Shown: positions 25,624 through 33,621, counted from the first letter of the stretch. The stretch is 64,000 nucleotides of DNA from Couchioplanes caeruleus (GCF_003751945.1 NZ_RJKL01000001.1:6448001-6512000); one strand, 5' to 3'. The notes: generated by a model not told the origin, from the letters alone. Made by a program: numbers and translations.

Positions 25624-25629
25624 ATACTA
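25624..25629 (-). promoter_or_regulatory. -10 box TAGTAT of the remnant oxidoreductase
   Basis: TAGTAT on the minus strand is 8 bases before the ATG at 25615, divergent from the promoter of the nucleotidyltransferase gene. Confidence 0.5.
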
Positions 25630-25679
25630 TGCGCGGGCGCGAACCGCGAGCGAGCCGTTTACGAACGCCGTCCGGCGGT

Positions 25680-25685
25680 TACGCT
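25680..25685 (+). promoter_or_regulatory. -10 box TACGCT, leaderless-type promoter
   Basis: TACGCT lies 7 bases before the ATG at 25693, the first gene of the MocA-XdhC-PLP operon. Confidence 0.45.
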
Positions 25686-25692
25686 CGCCACC

Positions 25693-26304
25693 ATGGAGAT
25701 CGCCGGTCTCGTCCTCGCGGCGGGCGCGGGACGCCGGTTCGGTATGCCCAAGGCCCTGGTGCCGTGGCGGGGAAGACCGCTGGTGGTGCGCGCCGCCGCG
25801 ACCTCGCGGGCGGCGGGTCTGGCCCGCACGGTCGTGGTGGTCGGCGCGGCGGCGGGCCGCGTGCGCGCGGCCGCACCCGACCTCGACTACGTCGAGAACC
25901 CCGCCTGGCAGACCGGCATGGCGTCCTCGCTGCGGGCGGGCCTGGCCGCGCTGGCCGGCACGCCGGCCGCGGCGGTGGTGGTCCTGCTGGCCGACATGCC
26001 CGGCGTCACCCCCGCGGCCGTACGCCGGGTGACCGCGCTCGCATCCCCCACGGCCCTCGTCACCGGTGGGTACGCCGGCCGCCGAGGCCACCCTGTCCTG
26101 CTCGGACGCGACCACTGGGAAGGCGTGGCGGGCAGCGCGACCGGCGACCGGGGCGCCCGTGACTACCTGCGCACGCACGCCGGCGAGGTGCGGGTGGTGC
26201 CCGTCGGCGACGTCGCGGACGACCTCGACCTGGACGTGCCCGGCGACATGCGCGCCCTGGACCTGCCCGGCGACGTGCCGGAGGCGGTGACCGGCCATGC
26301 GTGA
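25693..26304 (+). CDS. MocA-like nucleotidyltransferase
   Basis: 203 aa. GLVLAAGAGRRFGMPKALVPWRGRPLV is the nucleotide-binding loop of the MobA/MocA group (LxxGxGxRxGxPK), ADMPGVTPAAV the metal-binding segment, GHPVLLGRDHW and DLDLDVPGDM the product-binding parts. By family it adds CMP or another nucleotide to the molybdenum cofactor. It overlaps the XdhC gene by eight bases. That pairing supports a role in cofactor delivery to a molybdenum hydroxylase, although no such enzyme is in the window. Confidence 0.85.
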   Translation: MEIAGLVLAAGAGRRFGMPKALVPWRGRPLVVRAAATSRAAGLARTVVVVGAAAGRVRAAAPDLDYVENPAWQTGMASSLRAGLAALAGTPAAAVVVLLADMPGVTPAAVRRVTALASPTALVTGGYAGRRGHPVLLGRDHWEGVAGSATGDRGARDYLRTHAGEVRVVPVGDVADDLDLDVPGDMRALDLPGDVPEAVTGHA

Positions 26305-27406
26305 CGTTCTCGACGACCTCGTCGCGGCCTGGCGGCTCGGGGAACCGGCCGGCCTCGCGACCGTGACCGCGACCTGGTCCAGCGCACCCCGGCAGCCCGG
26401 CGCGGCGATGCTGGTCCGCGCGGACGGCACCGCCGTGGGCAGCGTCTCCGGCGGCTGCGTCGAGGCCGTGGTCTACGAGCTGTGCCGCGAGGTGGCCGCG
26501 TCCGGCCGTCCCCGCGCCGTCCGCTACGGCGTCAGCGACGACGACGCCTTCGAGGTGGGGCTGCCCTGCGGTGGCACCATCGGCGTCTTCGTGGAGCGGG
26601 CCGGGTTCGGCGAGCTGGACGTGCTCGCCGCCGAGATGGGCCGGCAGCGGCCGGTCGCGCTGTTGACCTGTGTGGACGGTCCCGCCGAGCGGATCGGCCG
26701 GCATCTGGTGCTCACTCCGGAGGCCCGGCACGGCTCGCTGGGCGGCGACCGGCTCGACGACGCCGCGGCCGACGACGGGCGGGGTCTGCTCGCCGCCGGA
26801 CGTACCGGGCTGCTGCGCTACGGGCCGGACGGGCAGCGCCGGGGCACCGGCCTCGACGTGCTGGTCAGCTCGTTCGCCCCGGCCGCACGGATGCTGGTCT
26901 TCGGGGCCACCGACCACGCCGCCGCGGTGGCCCGGATCGGCGCGTTCCTGGGCTATCGGGTCACGGTCTGCGATGCCCGGCCGGTCTTCGCGACCGCCGA
27001 GCGGTTTCCGGAGGCCGCCGAGGTGGTGGTCGACTGGCCGCACCGCTACCTCGCCGCGGAGGCGTCGGCCGGCCGGATCGACGGGCGTACGGTGGTGTGC
27101 GTTCTGACCCACGACCCGAGGTTCGACGTGCCGGTGCTGCAGGTGGCGCTCGAGCTGCCGCTCGCGTACGTGGGCGCGATGGGCTCCCGGCGCACCCACG
27201 ACGACCGGCACAAGCGCCTGGGCGAGACCGGCCTGGACGAGGCGGCACTGGCCCGGCTCTGCTCGCCGATCGGGCTGGACCTGGGCGCCCGTACGCCGGA
27301 GGAGACCGCGGTCAGCGTGGCGGCGGAGATCGTGGCCCTGCGCTGGCACGGCACCGGCGAGCGGCTCTCCGGCACTTCCGGTCCCATCCACCACGAGGAC
27401 GTCTGA
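26297..27406 (+). CDS. xdhC: XdhC/CoxI family molybdenum-cofactor handling protein
   Basis: 369 aa. The N-terminal XdhC_CoxI domain has TWSSAPRQPGAAMLV, GSVSGGCVEAVVYELC and GLPCGGTIGVFVE with its conserved cysteines; the C-terminal Rossmann domain has MLVFGATDHAAAVARIGAFLGYRVTV and AYVGAMGSRRTHDDR. XdhC proteins bind and sulfurate the molybdenum cofactor and insert it into xanthine dehydrogenase-type enzymes. The ATG at 26297 lies inside the end of the nucleotidyltransferase, and its stop shares a base with the next start (TGATG). Coupled translation of three genes is likely. Confidence 0.9.
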   Translation: MRDVLDDLVAAWRLGEPAGLATVTATWSSAPRQPGAAMLVRADGTAVGSVSGGCVEAVVYELCREVAASGRPRAVRYGVSDDDAFEVGLPCGGTIGVFVERAGFGELDVLAAEMGRQRPVALLTCVDGPAERIGRHLVLTPEARHGSLGGDRLDDAAADDGRGLLAAGRTGLLRYGPDGQRRGTGLDVLVSSFAPAARMLVFGATDHAAAVARIGAFLGYRVTVCDARPVFATAERFPEAAEVVVDWPHRYLAAEASAGRIDGRTVVCVLTHDPRFDVPVLQVALELPLAYVGAMGSRRTHDDRHKRLGETGLDEAALARLCSPIGLDLGARTPEETAVSVAAEIVALRWHGTGERLSGTSGPIHHEDV

Positions 27407-28287
27407 TGGCTTCTCCGCTCCCACCGATCTCCCTCGGCACCTGGCCGACCCCGCTGGAGCCGGCCCCGCGCCTGGCCGCCGCGCTCGGCCTGGACGAACT
27501 CTGGATCAAACGCGACGACCTCACCGGGCTGGGCGGGGGCGGCAACAAGGTCCGTAAGCTGCAGCATCTCTGCGCCCAGGCGCTCGGGGCGGGCGCGACG
27601 ACGCTGGTCACCACGGGCGCCCCGCAGTCCAACCACGCCCGCCTGACCGCTGCCGCCGCCGCCCGCCTCGGCCTGGCCTGCACGCTGGTGCTGCGCGGCG
27701 ACCCGCCCGGGATCCACCGCGGCAACCTGCTGCTCGACGAGCTGGCGGGCGCGGCGATCGTCTGGGCGGGCGACGCACCGCTCGACGAGGTGGCCGCGGC
27801 GCAGGAGGGCTACGTCATCCCGTTCGGCGGCACGTCCCCGGTCTCGGCCCGGGGATACGTGGACTGCGCCCAGGAACTGCGGACCCAGCTTCCGGACCTG
27901 GCCGCGGTCGTGGTTGCGCTCGGCTCGGGCGGCACGATGGCGGGCCTGGTCGCCGGGCTCGGCCCGCAGCGGGTGTACGGCGTGGACACCGGAGCGCTCC
28001 CGGCACCCCGTGCGGCGGTGGCGTCGCTGCTCGACGGCATGGGCACCGCCGTGGACCCGGCCGCGCTGCAGATCGACGACTCCCAGGTCGGTGCGGGGTA
28101 TGCGGCGCTGACGGATTCCGTACGGTCGGCGCTCGTGCTCGCGGCCCGGACCGAGGGGTTGTTCCTGGATCCGACGTACACCGGCCGGGCGCTGGCCGGG
28201 CTGCGCGCCAACCCGCCCGACGGCAAGGTGGTGTTCCTGCACAGCGGCGGCCTCCCCGGCCTCTTCGGCCACCCCGCCCTGACCTGA
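27406..28287 (+). CDS. PLP-dependent D-cysteine desulfhydrase / ACC deaminase family protein
   Basis: 293 aa. GLGGGGNKVRKL holds the PLP lysine (Lys48), GAPQSNHARLTAAAAARLGL the substrate loop, and LGSGGTMAGL the phosphate cradle. The family includes D-cysteine desulfhydrase and ACC deaminase; these are split by few active-site residues, and I cannot choose. It is the last gene of the MocA-XdhC operon. Sulfide released by a desulfhydrase would fit cofactor sulfuration by XdhC, but that is inference. Confidence 0.82.
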   Translation: MASPLPPISLGTWPTPLEPAPRLAAALGLDELWIKRDDLTGLGGGGNKVRKLQHLCAQALGAGATTLVTTGAPQSNHARLTAAAAARLGLACTLVLRGDPPGIHRGNLLLDELAGAAIVWAGDAPLDEVAAAQEGYVIPFGGTSPVSARGYVDCAQELRTQLPDLAAVVVALGSGGTMAGLVAGLGPQRVYGVDTGALPAPRAAVASLLDGMGTAVDPAALQIDDSQVGAGYAALTDSVRSALVLAARTEGLFLDPTYTGRALAGLRANPPDGKVVFLHSGGLPGLFGHPALT

Positions 28288-28295
28288 CCGCCTCC

Positions 28296-28395
28296 CAGCC
28301 CGTCGGCCTGCCACCCTGTCGGTCTCCTAGCCTGGCGGCCCCCTGCCCCGGCGGCTCCCACCCCGGCGGCCTTCTGCCCCGGCCGGCCTCCTACC
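28296..28395. repeat. Degenerate tandem repeat, about 15-18 bp units
   Basis: About six imperfect units built on CCCCGGCGGCCTTCTG follow the desulfhydrase stop. Unit length drifts from 15 to 18 bases. No open frame fits. Confidence 0.6.
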
Positions 28396-28460
28396 CAGGG
28401 AGGAGGGAGCGGGCCTGTGGGCGGATGAAGCCGGGCCGGGGGACGGCCAGGATCGACGGC

Positions 28461-29366
28461 ATGCCAACCCTGTCGCGCCTGCACCGTCCGCTGATGGCCT
28501 TCACCGCCGCCATGGCGGCGCTCGCCGTGGTCGCCGCGGTGGGCCTCGTCGCCGACCCCCGGATCCTGACCGGCATGCCGATCTGGGCCAAGCCGCTGAA
28601 GTTCGCCGCGTCCTTCGTCCTCTACGCCGGCACCCTCGCCTGGATGCTGTCCCTGCTGCCCCGCCGCAGCCGCGCCGCCGAGCGGGCGGCGACCGTCGTG
28701 GCAGCGCTCGGGGTCGTCGAGATGATCGTCATCGTGACCCAGGTGCTCCGTGGCACGACGAGCCACTTCAACGGGAGCACCCCGTTCGACGCGCTGATGT
28801 GGCAGATCATGGGCACCGCGATCATGGTGCTGTTCGCCGCCCACTTCGTCGTCGGCGTCGTGCTGCTGCGGGCCCGGATCGCCGACCGCGTCGCCGCCCA
28901 CGCCGTACGGTGGGGGCTGGGGTTGTCGTTGCTCGGCATGCTCGTGGCCGTACCGATGACACTGCCGTCCGCGGCGCCGCCCGGCCAGAGCGTCATCGCC
29001 GGCGCGCACAGCGTCGGGGTGCCCGACGGCGGTCCGGGGCTGCCGCTGCTGGGCTGGAGCACCACCGGCGGCGACCTGCGGATCGGTCACTTCGTCGGGC
29101 TGCACGCGCTGCAGATCCTGCCGCTGCTCGCCCTGCTGCTGGGCCGCCGCTTCGACGCGCTCACCCGGGTCCGGCTGCTGGCCGTGGGCGGCGGCGCGTA
29201 CGGAATGCTGACGATCCTGCTGACCTGGCAGGCGCTGCGCGGACAGCCGTTGCTGCGGCCCGACGCCCTGACCGTCGCCGCCGTCGCCGCGCTGGTCGCC
29301 GCCACCGCCCTCGCCGCGACCGCGGTGGTCCGGGCCCGGCGGCCGGAACTGGAGCTCGCGGCATGA
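28461..29366 (+). CDS. Polytopic membrane protein of unknown function
   Basis: 301 aa with about eight hydrophobic helices. Distinct segments are IWAKPLKFAASFVLYAGTLAWML, TSHFNGSTPFDALMWQIMGTAIMVLFAAHFVVG and RIGHFVGLHALQILPLLALLL, which carry several conserved-looking His, Asn and Trp residues and could bind a ligand or heme. I do not know the family's function. The ATG at 28461 has only a weak CAGGAT -10-like box seven bases upstream. The next gene starts inside its stop (ATGA), and the two-component system follows, so the membrane pair may be part of its signal chain. Confidence 0.75.
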   Translation: MPTLSRLHRPLMAFTAAMAALAVVAAVGLVADPRILTGMPIWAKPLKFAASFVLYAGTLAWMLSLLPRRSRAAERAATVVAALGVVEMIVIVTQVLRGTTSHFNGSTPFDALMWQIMGTAIMVLFAAHFVVGVVLLRARIADRVAAHAVRWGLGLSLLGMLVAVPMTLPSAAPPGQSVIAGAHSVGVPDGGPGLPLLGWSTTGGDLRIGHFVGLHALQILPLLALLLGRRFDALTRVRLLAVGGGAYGMLTILLTWQALRGQPLLRPDALTVAAVAALVAATALAATAVVRARRPELELAA

Positions 29367-29803
29367 CGGCCGTCCTGTTCTCGCTGACCTTCGCCCTCGC
29401 CGCGCCGTTCTGGGCGCTGATGATCCTGCTGCCGGGCTGGTCCTGGACCCGCCGGATCGTCGCGTCGCCCCTGATCGTCCTCCCGGTCGTGGTCGTCTAC
29501 GCGATCCTGGTGCTGCCCGCGCTCGGCGAGGTGCTGCCCGCGGTCGCGGCCCCGGCCCTCGACGGCATCCGCACGCTGCTCGGTACGGCGGACGGTGCCG
29601 CGGCAGCCTGGGCACACATGATCGCCTTCGACCTCTTCGCCGGCCGCTGGGCGTGGCTCGACGGCACCCGCCGCGGCGTACCGTCGTGGCTGCTGTCCCC
29701 GCTGCTCGTGCTGACGATCCTGCTCGGTCCGCTCGGCCTTGGCGGATACCTCCTCGTCCGGACTCGGTATCGCATGGCCGAGGACGCCCCGGAGGGCCTC
29801 TAG
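29363..29803 (+). CDS. ABA4-like (DUF4281) membrane protein
   Basis: 146 aa, four hydrophobic helices. AAAWAHMIAFDLFAGRWAWLDG with LLSPLLVLTILLGPLGLGGYLLVR is the signature of ABA4-like proteins, which in plants take part in neoxanthin formation; in bacteria the role is unknown. ATG overlaps the preceding stop by four bases. Its own TAG stop lies in the -10 box of the histidine kinase gene. Confidence 0.75.
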   Translation: MTAVLFSLTFALAAPFWALMILLPGWSWTRRIVASPLIVLPVVVVYAILVLPALGEVLPAVAAPALDGIRTLLGTADGAAAAWAHMIAFDLFAGRWAWLDGTRRGVPSWLLSPLLVLTILLGPLGLGGYLLVRTRYRMAEDAPEGL

Positions 29804-29806
29804 GGT
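29801..29806 (+). promoter_or_regulatory. -10 box TAGGGT of the two-component operon
   Basis: TAGGGT contains the DUF4281 stop codon and lies 7 bases before the GTG at 29814. The same hexamer and spacing occur upstream of the SARP relic. Confidence 0.5.
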
Positions 29807-29813
29807 GGTGGTC

Positions 29814-31133
29814 GTGGGATGGGTGGGCCGGCTCTTCGACGCGCGCGACACGTTCGTCCGCATGCTGCTGCTCGACCTCAGCGGCCTCGGCTACCTCGTC
29901 TTCGGCACCGAGGCGGGCCGGTCACCGACCCGCACCCAGTGGATCCTCGCCCTGCTGGCCTTCGCCACCGCCCTGCTGCTGCACCGGCGGCGCGTGGCTA
30001 ACCTGCTCGTGCAGTCGGCACTGCTGATCGCCGCGAGTGTGCTGGTCCAGGACCAGATGATCAACGAGGTCGGCACTTCCTGGGCGCTGCTCGAACTCAC
30101 CATGGCGACCCCGCGCCCCCTGGTGTCCGCCTGCGGCGCCGGCCTGGTCGCGGCCATCCACCTCGCCGCCGGATACCTCCACGACCCGGACCGCTGGGGC
30201 ACCCCCATCTTCAGCGCGCTCGTGGTGGTCGGCCTGCCGGTGCTGCTCGGCCTGGTCATCCGCACCACCCGCGAACTCGGCCGGCAGGCGGAGGCGAAGG
30301 CGGAGGCCGAGCGGCAACAGCGCGAGTCGGAGAGCCGTGCGGCCCGCGCCGACGAGCGCAGCGCCATCGCCCGCGAACTGCACGACGTGGTCGCCCACCA
30401 CGTCGCCTCGATGGTGCTGCGGGTCGGCGTGGCCCGCCACGTCCTGCCGGACGCGGACCCGCGGGTCACCGACGTCTTCGACGACGTGCACCGCACCGGC
30501 ACCGCGGCGCTCGCGGACCTGCGCAAGCTGGTCGCGGTGCTGCGCGATCCCACCGTACGCACGGACGCCGCGCTGACCGCCATCGAACCCGCGGCCCTGC
30601 CCGCAGCGCTGGCCGCGGCGGTGTCGACGGCGGAACAGGCGGGCCTGACCGTCGACTACGTCATCGACGACGAGGCGGCATCGATCGACGCGGTCCGCGG
30701 CATGGCGGTATTGAGGCTGACCCAGGAGGCCCTGACCAACGTGGCGAAACACGCGGGCCCGTCGGCGCACGCACGGCTGACCGTGCAGGTGGAGAACGGC
30801 GACGTCCTCTGGTCGGTCACCGACGACGGCGGCGGCATCGTGCCCGCCCTGCCGTCCGGCGGAGGTCACGGACTGACCGGAATGCGGGAACGCGTCGAGG
30901 TCCTCGGTGGCAGCCTCACCGCGGGCCCCTCCGCCGGCGGCTGGCAGGTCTCGACAACCCTGCCCGCCACCGTCCCCACCCCGCCGTCCGTCCCCACCCC
31001 GCCGCCGGGCGCCGCTTCGCCGCCCGTGCCCACTCCTTCGCCTGCCGCCGGCTCTTCGCCTGCCGCCGGCTCTCGGCCCGGCGGCGGTCCGTCGTCGGGC
31101 GCTCCCGTCCCGGGGCCGGGCGATGCCGGATGA
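29814..31133 (+). CDS. NarL-type sensor histidine kinase
   Basis: 439 aa. Residues 15-165 hold about five membrane helices with very short loops, so it senses within or at the membrane. A coiled linker leads to HisKA_3 with ARELHDVVAHHVASMVL (phospho-acceptor His190), followed by the HATPase N-box LTQEALTNVAKHA, DDGGGI and GHGLTGMRERV. The last 55 residues are an unusual Pro/Ser/Gly-rich tail (TPPSVPTPPPGAASPP type repeats). The ATG of the response regulator overlaps its stop as ATGA. Confidence 0.9.
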   Translation: MGWVGRLFDARDTFVRMLLLDLSGLGYLVFGTEAGRSPTRTQWILALLAFATALLLHRRRVANLLVQSALLIAASVLVQDQMINEVGTSWALLELTMATPRPLVSACGAGLVAAIHLAAGYLHDPDRWGTPIFSALVVVGLPVLLGLVIRTTRELGRQAEAKAEAERQQRESESRAARADERSAIARELHDVVAHHVASMVLRVGVARHVLPDADPRVTDVFDDVHRTGTAALADLRKLVAVLRDPTVRTDAALTAIEPAALPAALAAAVSTAEQAGLTVDYVIDDEAASIDAVRGMAVLRLTQEALTNVAKHAGPSAHARLTVQVENGDVLWSVTDDGGGIVPALPSGGGHGLTGMRERVEVLGGSLTAGPSAGGWQVSTTLPATVPTPPSVPTPPPGAASPPVPTPSPAAGSSPAAGSRPGGGPSSGAPVPGPGDAG

Positions 31134-31756
31134 TCCGGGTGGTGCTGGTCGACGACCAGCCGCTCATCCGGGCCGGGCTGCGCATGCTCTGCGAAGCCGA
31201 GCCCGACCTCGACGTGGTGGGCGAGGCCGAGAACGGCCGCGATGCGATCGCCCTGGCCGCCCGCCTGGCCCCCGACGTCATCGTCATGGACCTCCGGATG
31301 CCCGGCATCGACGGCATCACCGCAACGGGCCGCATCCTCGCCGCCCGCCCGGCAACAAGGGTCCTCGTCCTGACCACCTTCGGCGACGACGACCACCTCT
31401 ACCCGGCCCTCACCGCGGGAGCGTGCGGCTTCCTGCTCAAGGACGCGCCCCCGGCCGAACTCCTCGACGGCATCCGGCGGGCGGCCGCCGGAGACAGTCC
31501 CTTCAGCCAGGACGTACTGCGCCGCCTGGTCCAACGCGCGGTGGAGGCCCGGACCGACCAACCGAAGCGAGTACCGGGCCTGACCGCCCGCGAACGGGAC
31601 GTCCTGAACCTCGTCGCCGAGGGCCTGTCCAACACCGAGATCGCCGAGCGTCTCCACATCGGAGTGACCACCGTCAAGACCCACGTCACCAGCCTGATGG
31701 CCAAGACCGACAGCCCCAACCGCGTCCGCCTGGCCCTCTACGCGCGCTCCGCCTGA
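31130..31756 (+). CDS. NarL/FixJ response regulator
   Basis: 208 aa. The receiver domain has the acidic pair in LVDDQP, phospho-acceptor Asp54 in VIVMDLRMPG, and the KDAPP switch lysine. The C-terminal LuxR domain is LTARERDVLNLVAEGLSNTEIAERLHIGVTTVKTHV. It is coupled to the histidine kinase. Target genes are not evident; the two membrane proteins upstream are candidates. Confidence 0.92.
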   Translation: MIRVVLVDDQPLIRAGLRMLCEAEPDLDVVGEAENGRDAIALAARLAPDVIVMDLRMPGIDGITATGRILAARPATRVLVLTTFGDDDHLYPALTAGACGFLLKDAPPAELLDGIRRAAAGDSPFSQDVLRRLVQRAVEARTDQPKRVPGLTARERDVLNLVAEGLSNTEIAERLHIGVTTVKTHVTSLMAKTDSPNRVRLALYARSA

Positions 31757-31883
31757 GCCACACGACGGTCACGCCGTGTCCCCGGCGACCGTCGGTGTCG
31801 ACGAGGAAGGCGGCGATCACGGTTCCTCGGCCGATGAAATGATCCGGACTACCTGCACAGCGGGCGATCTGCGTGACGGCTTC

Positions 31884-31899
31884 GCCGCACCTGTGCGGC
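31884..31899. terminator. Hairpin between convergent genes
   Basis: GCCGCA and TGCGGC form a stem with a four-base loop, just beyond the stop of the minus-strand hydrolase and after the response regulator. Confidence 0.45.
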
Positions 31900-31907
31900 C
31901 GGCCCGG

Positions 31908-32744
31908 TCAGAGGGCGTGGCCGTCGAGCCAGGTTTCCACGCTCTCGATCACTTGCTCGGGGGCTCGGCGGGCCCAGAGGAAGTGGTCGCGGGTGGTTTC
32001 TATCCGGGTGCGTTCGACGTGTGGGGGAAGGCGGCGGGCGAGGTGGTCCACCGCGGCGGTGGGGATCATCCGGTCGCCGGCGATGCTGGCGAGCAGGACG
32101 GGCGTTTCCATCCGGGCGAGGGCGGCCTCGTAGTCGGTGCGGTCGCCGTGCAGGCGGTAGCGCCCGTGCCGGGCCTCGTATCCCCAGTCGGCCATCAGCG
32201 TGCGCGGCTGCCGGCCCGCGAAACCGAGCCGGTGGCCCGGCCAGTAGCCGAGGGAGCAGGTCACCGCGCCCACGAAGCGGACGCCGGCGGCCCGGCGGAC
32301 TCGGCCGAGGCGGCTGCGGCGGGCGGCCGTGGAACTGGTGCCGGTGCCGATGGTGACGATCGCGTCCGCGTGTACGGTCCCGGCCGCGCCGGAGAGCAGC
32401 GCGAGCTGACCGCCGAGGCTGTGCCCGACCAGCGCGACCTTCGGCGCGGCGGCGACGGCGGACCCGGCGAAGACCGCGGGCAGGTCGACGTTGACGAGGT
32501 GGGCGTAGCCGAACGATTCCCTGCGCAGGTCGGTGACCGGACTCTGCGGCATGCCGCGCAGCTCGACGCCGACGAGGTGCCGGCCCCGGGCGGCCCAGGT
32601 ATCGAAGAACTTGCCGTAGTACGCCAGCGGCACCCCGAGGGCAGGCAGGAAGACGATCGATGCGGCGGCGCCGGGCGTGCCGTACTCCTCGACCGTGAGC
32701 GTCAACCCGTCCGGGGTGACGACGGGATGGATGCGCGGTTGCAT
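31908..32744 (-). CDS. Alpha/beta hydrolase
   Basis: 278 aa. The nucleophile elbow is LVGHSLGGQLALLSG, the oxyanion region VFLPALGVPLAYYG, and the late catalytic His lies in TTRDHFLWARRAPEQV; the acid is likely the Asp in SIAGDRMIP. Similar proteins are annotated as esterases or lipases; the substrate is unknown. No signal peptide is seen. ATG 32744 is chosen because the conserved fold starts there. An in-frame ATG at 32786 is possible; frames further upstream run through the 54-bp repeat and are unlikely to be real. Confidence 0.8.
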   Translation of the reverse strand: MQPRIHPVVTPDGLTLTVEEYGTPGAAASIVFLPALGVPLAYYGKFFDTWAARGRHLVGVELRGMPQSPVTDLRRESFGYAHLVNVDLPAVFAGSAVAAAPKVALVGHSLGGQLALLSGAAGTVHADAIVTIGTGTSSTAARRSRLGRVRRAAGVRFVGAVTCSLGYWPGHRLGFAGRQPRTLMADWGYEARHGRYRLHGDRTDYEAALARMETPVLLASIAGDRMIPTAAVDHLARRLPPHVERTRIETTRDHFLWARRAPEQVIESVETWLDGHAL

Positions 32745-32827
32745 CCCGACAGCTTCACACAGGCGGTAAAGCCCTGGCACACCCATGCGGCGGAGGCCGG
32801 TTCGTGCAGGCGGTGGGACCGGATTCA

Positions 32828-32931
32828 CCAGCGCGGCGGCGTCACCTCCCCAGACGGGCGGCGATCGCGTCCACCGCTTTGCCAGCGCGGCGGCGTCACC
32901 TCCCGAGACGGGCGGCGATCGCGTCCACCGC
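32828..32931. repeat. 54-bp tandem repeat copied from the 3' end of the L7/L12-like gene
   Basis: The unit starting at 32882 spans the last codons and stop of the small gene and is repeated at 32828, 54 bases away. About 49 of the first 50 bases match. Confidence 0.85.
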
Positions 32932-33210
32932 CTGCTTCGCGGTGAGCAGATCGGCGCCCGTTTCCTCGCGGTACGCCCGCACCGCCTCGACCACCCGCTG
33001 CCGCCGGACCAGTTCCTCGACCGCCGGGTACGTGGCCTCGGGCACGACGGCGCCCACGTGGGCGAGCATCGCGTCGAGTTTGCGCTCGACCGCCGCCAGC
33101 CGGACGGCCGTCCGGTGCTGTTCCCGGCGTATCGTCCCCGAGGCGGAGAGCGCGAGCGCGACCAGGCCGAGCAGCAGCACGACGACGGAGACCGACATCA
33201 GGATCTCCAT
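32896..33210 (-). CDS. Small membrane protein with ribosomal L7/L12 C-terminal-like domain
   Basis: 104 aa. A membrane helix at residues 5-23 (MSVSVVVLLLGLVALALSA) is followed by a helical linker and a C-terminal region VVEAVRAYREETGADLLTAKQAVDAIAARLG, which has the pattern of the L7/L12 C-terminal domain that recruits translation factors. Membrane-anchored forms are common in actinomycetes but of unknown function. Its 3' end is tandemly duplicated downstream. It and the hydrolase are in the same orientation. Confidence 0.65.
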   Translation of the reverse strand: MEILMSVSVVVLLLGLVALALSASGTIRREQHRTAVRLAAVERKLDAMLAHVGAVVPEATYPAVEELVRRQRVVEAVRAYREETGADLLTAKQAVDAIAARLGR

Positions 33211-33537
33211 GCGCCGATCGTGCCAGGTTTCATGCGGCGCATCCCGGGTGCGCGGCGATGGTCGCCCTCTCGGACTCCCACGGTGGCCCTTTCGTCCGCC
33301 GTCGCGCTCACGGGACCGATCTCCATCGGCCTGTGGGAGAGGACGGCGCCCTCGACGCGACCGGGTGGCCAGGCGTCGATCTGGCGCCACCCATCGCATT
33401 GATCGCGATCGAATGGCGATTGTGTGCGGCGTCACCTTTTCGGCCGGCGAGGTGCACCGTTATTGTTTCGGGAGAAATGGCTCCCGCATTCTGGATTTGT
33501 TTTGACCGGGGTGCGCGGAGCAACAAGGATCGGAGGC
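33211..33537. other. Gene-free stretch upstream of the Cys-rich leader
   Basis: No convincing gene. The right half is AT-rich for this genome and holds the palindrome at 33469-33486 and likely promoter of the leader peptide. Confidence 0.5.
33469..33486. promoter_or_regulatory. Inverted repeat upstream of the leader peptide, probable operator
   Basis: CGGGAG, six bases, CTCCCG: a perfect 6-bp dyad between the possible -35 TTGTTT (33463-33468) and -10-like CATTCT (33487-33492), 18 bases apart. It begins 69 bases before the leader start. Confidence 0.45.
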
Positions 33538-33621
33538 ATGCAGTTGCGAGACGTACGACTGACGTCCCGCCTCGCCATCGACCTTCTCCGGTGTGCGAGT
33601 GCCCGGTGTTGCGCCCGCTAG
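33538..33621 (+). CDS. Cys-rich leader peptide, sulfur-responsive type, without a visible target operon
   Basis: 27 aa. The sequence contains LTSRLAIDLLRCASARCC and ends AR-stop. This fits the short actinobacterial leader peptides with consensus LTSRxxIDLxRxxSAxC that precede sulfur-uptake and cysteine genes. In mycobacteria, Cys-ended leaders of this kind act as cysteine-responsive attenuators. Three Cys codons (two TGT, one TGC) occur in its last nine residues. AAGGA and GGAGG lie just before the ATG at 33538. No sulfur gene follows: the next 525 bases are non-coding and then an orphan regulator begins. The leader may be orphaned, or may control that regulator. Confidence 0.72.
   Translation: MQLRDVRLTSRLAIDLLRCASARCCAR

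Noticed and set aside
28461..28500. A CAGGAT box as a firm leaderless promoter for the membrane protein
   Set aside because: It departs from TANNNT at the first base; kept only as a weak note.
31760..31860. A short minus-strand frame reading VIAAFLVDTDGRRGHG
   Set aside because: It looks slightly protein-like, but has no start, no ribosome site and no family match; chance cannot be excluded.
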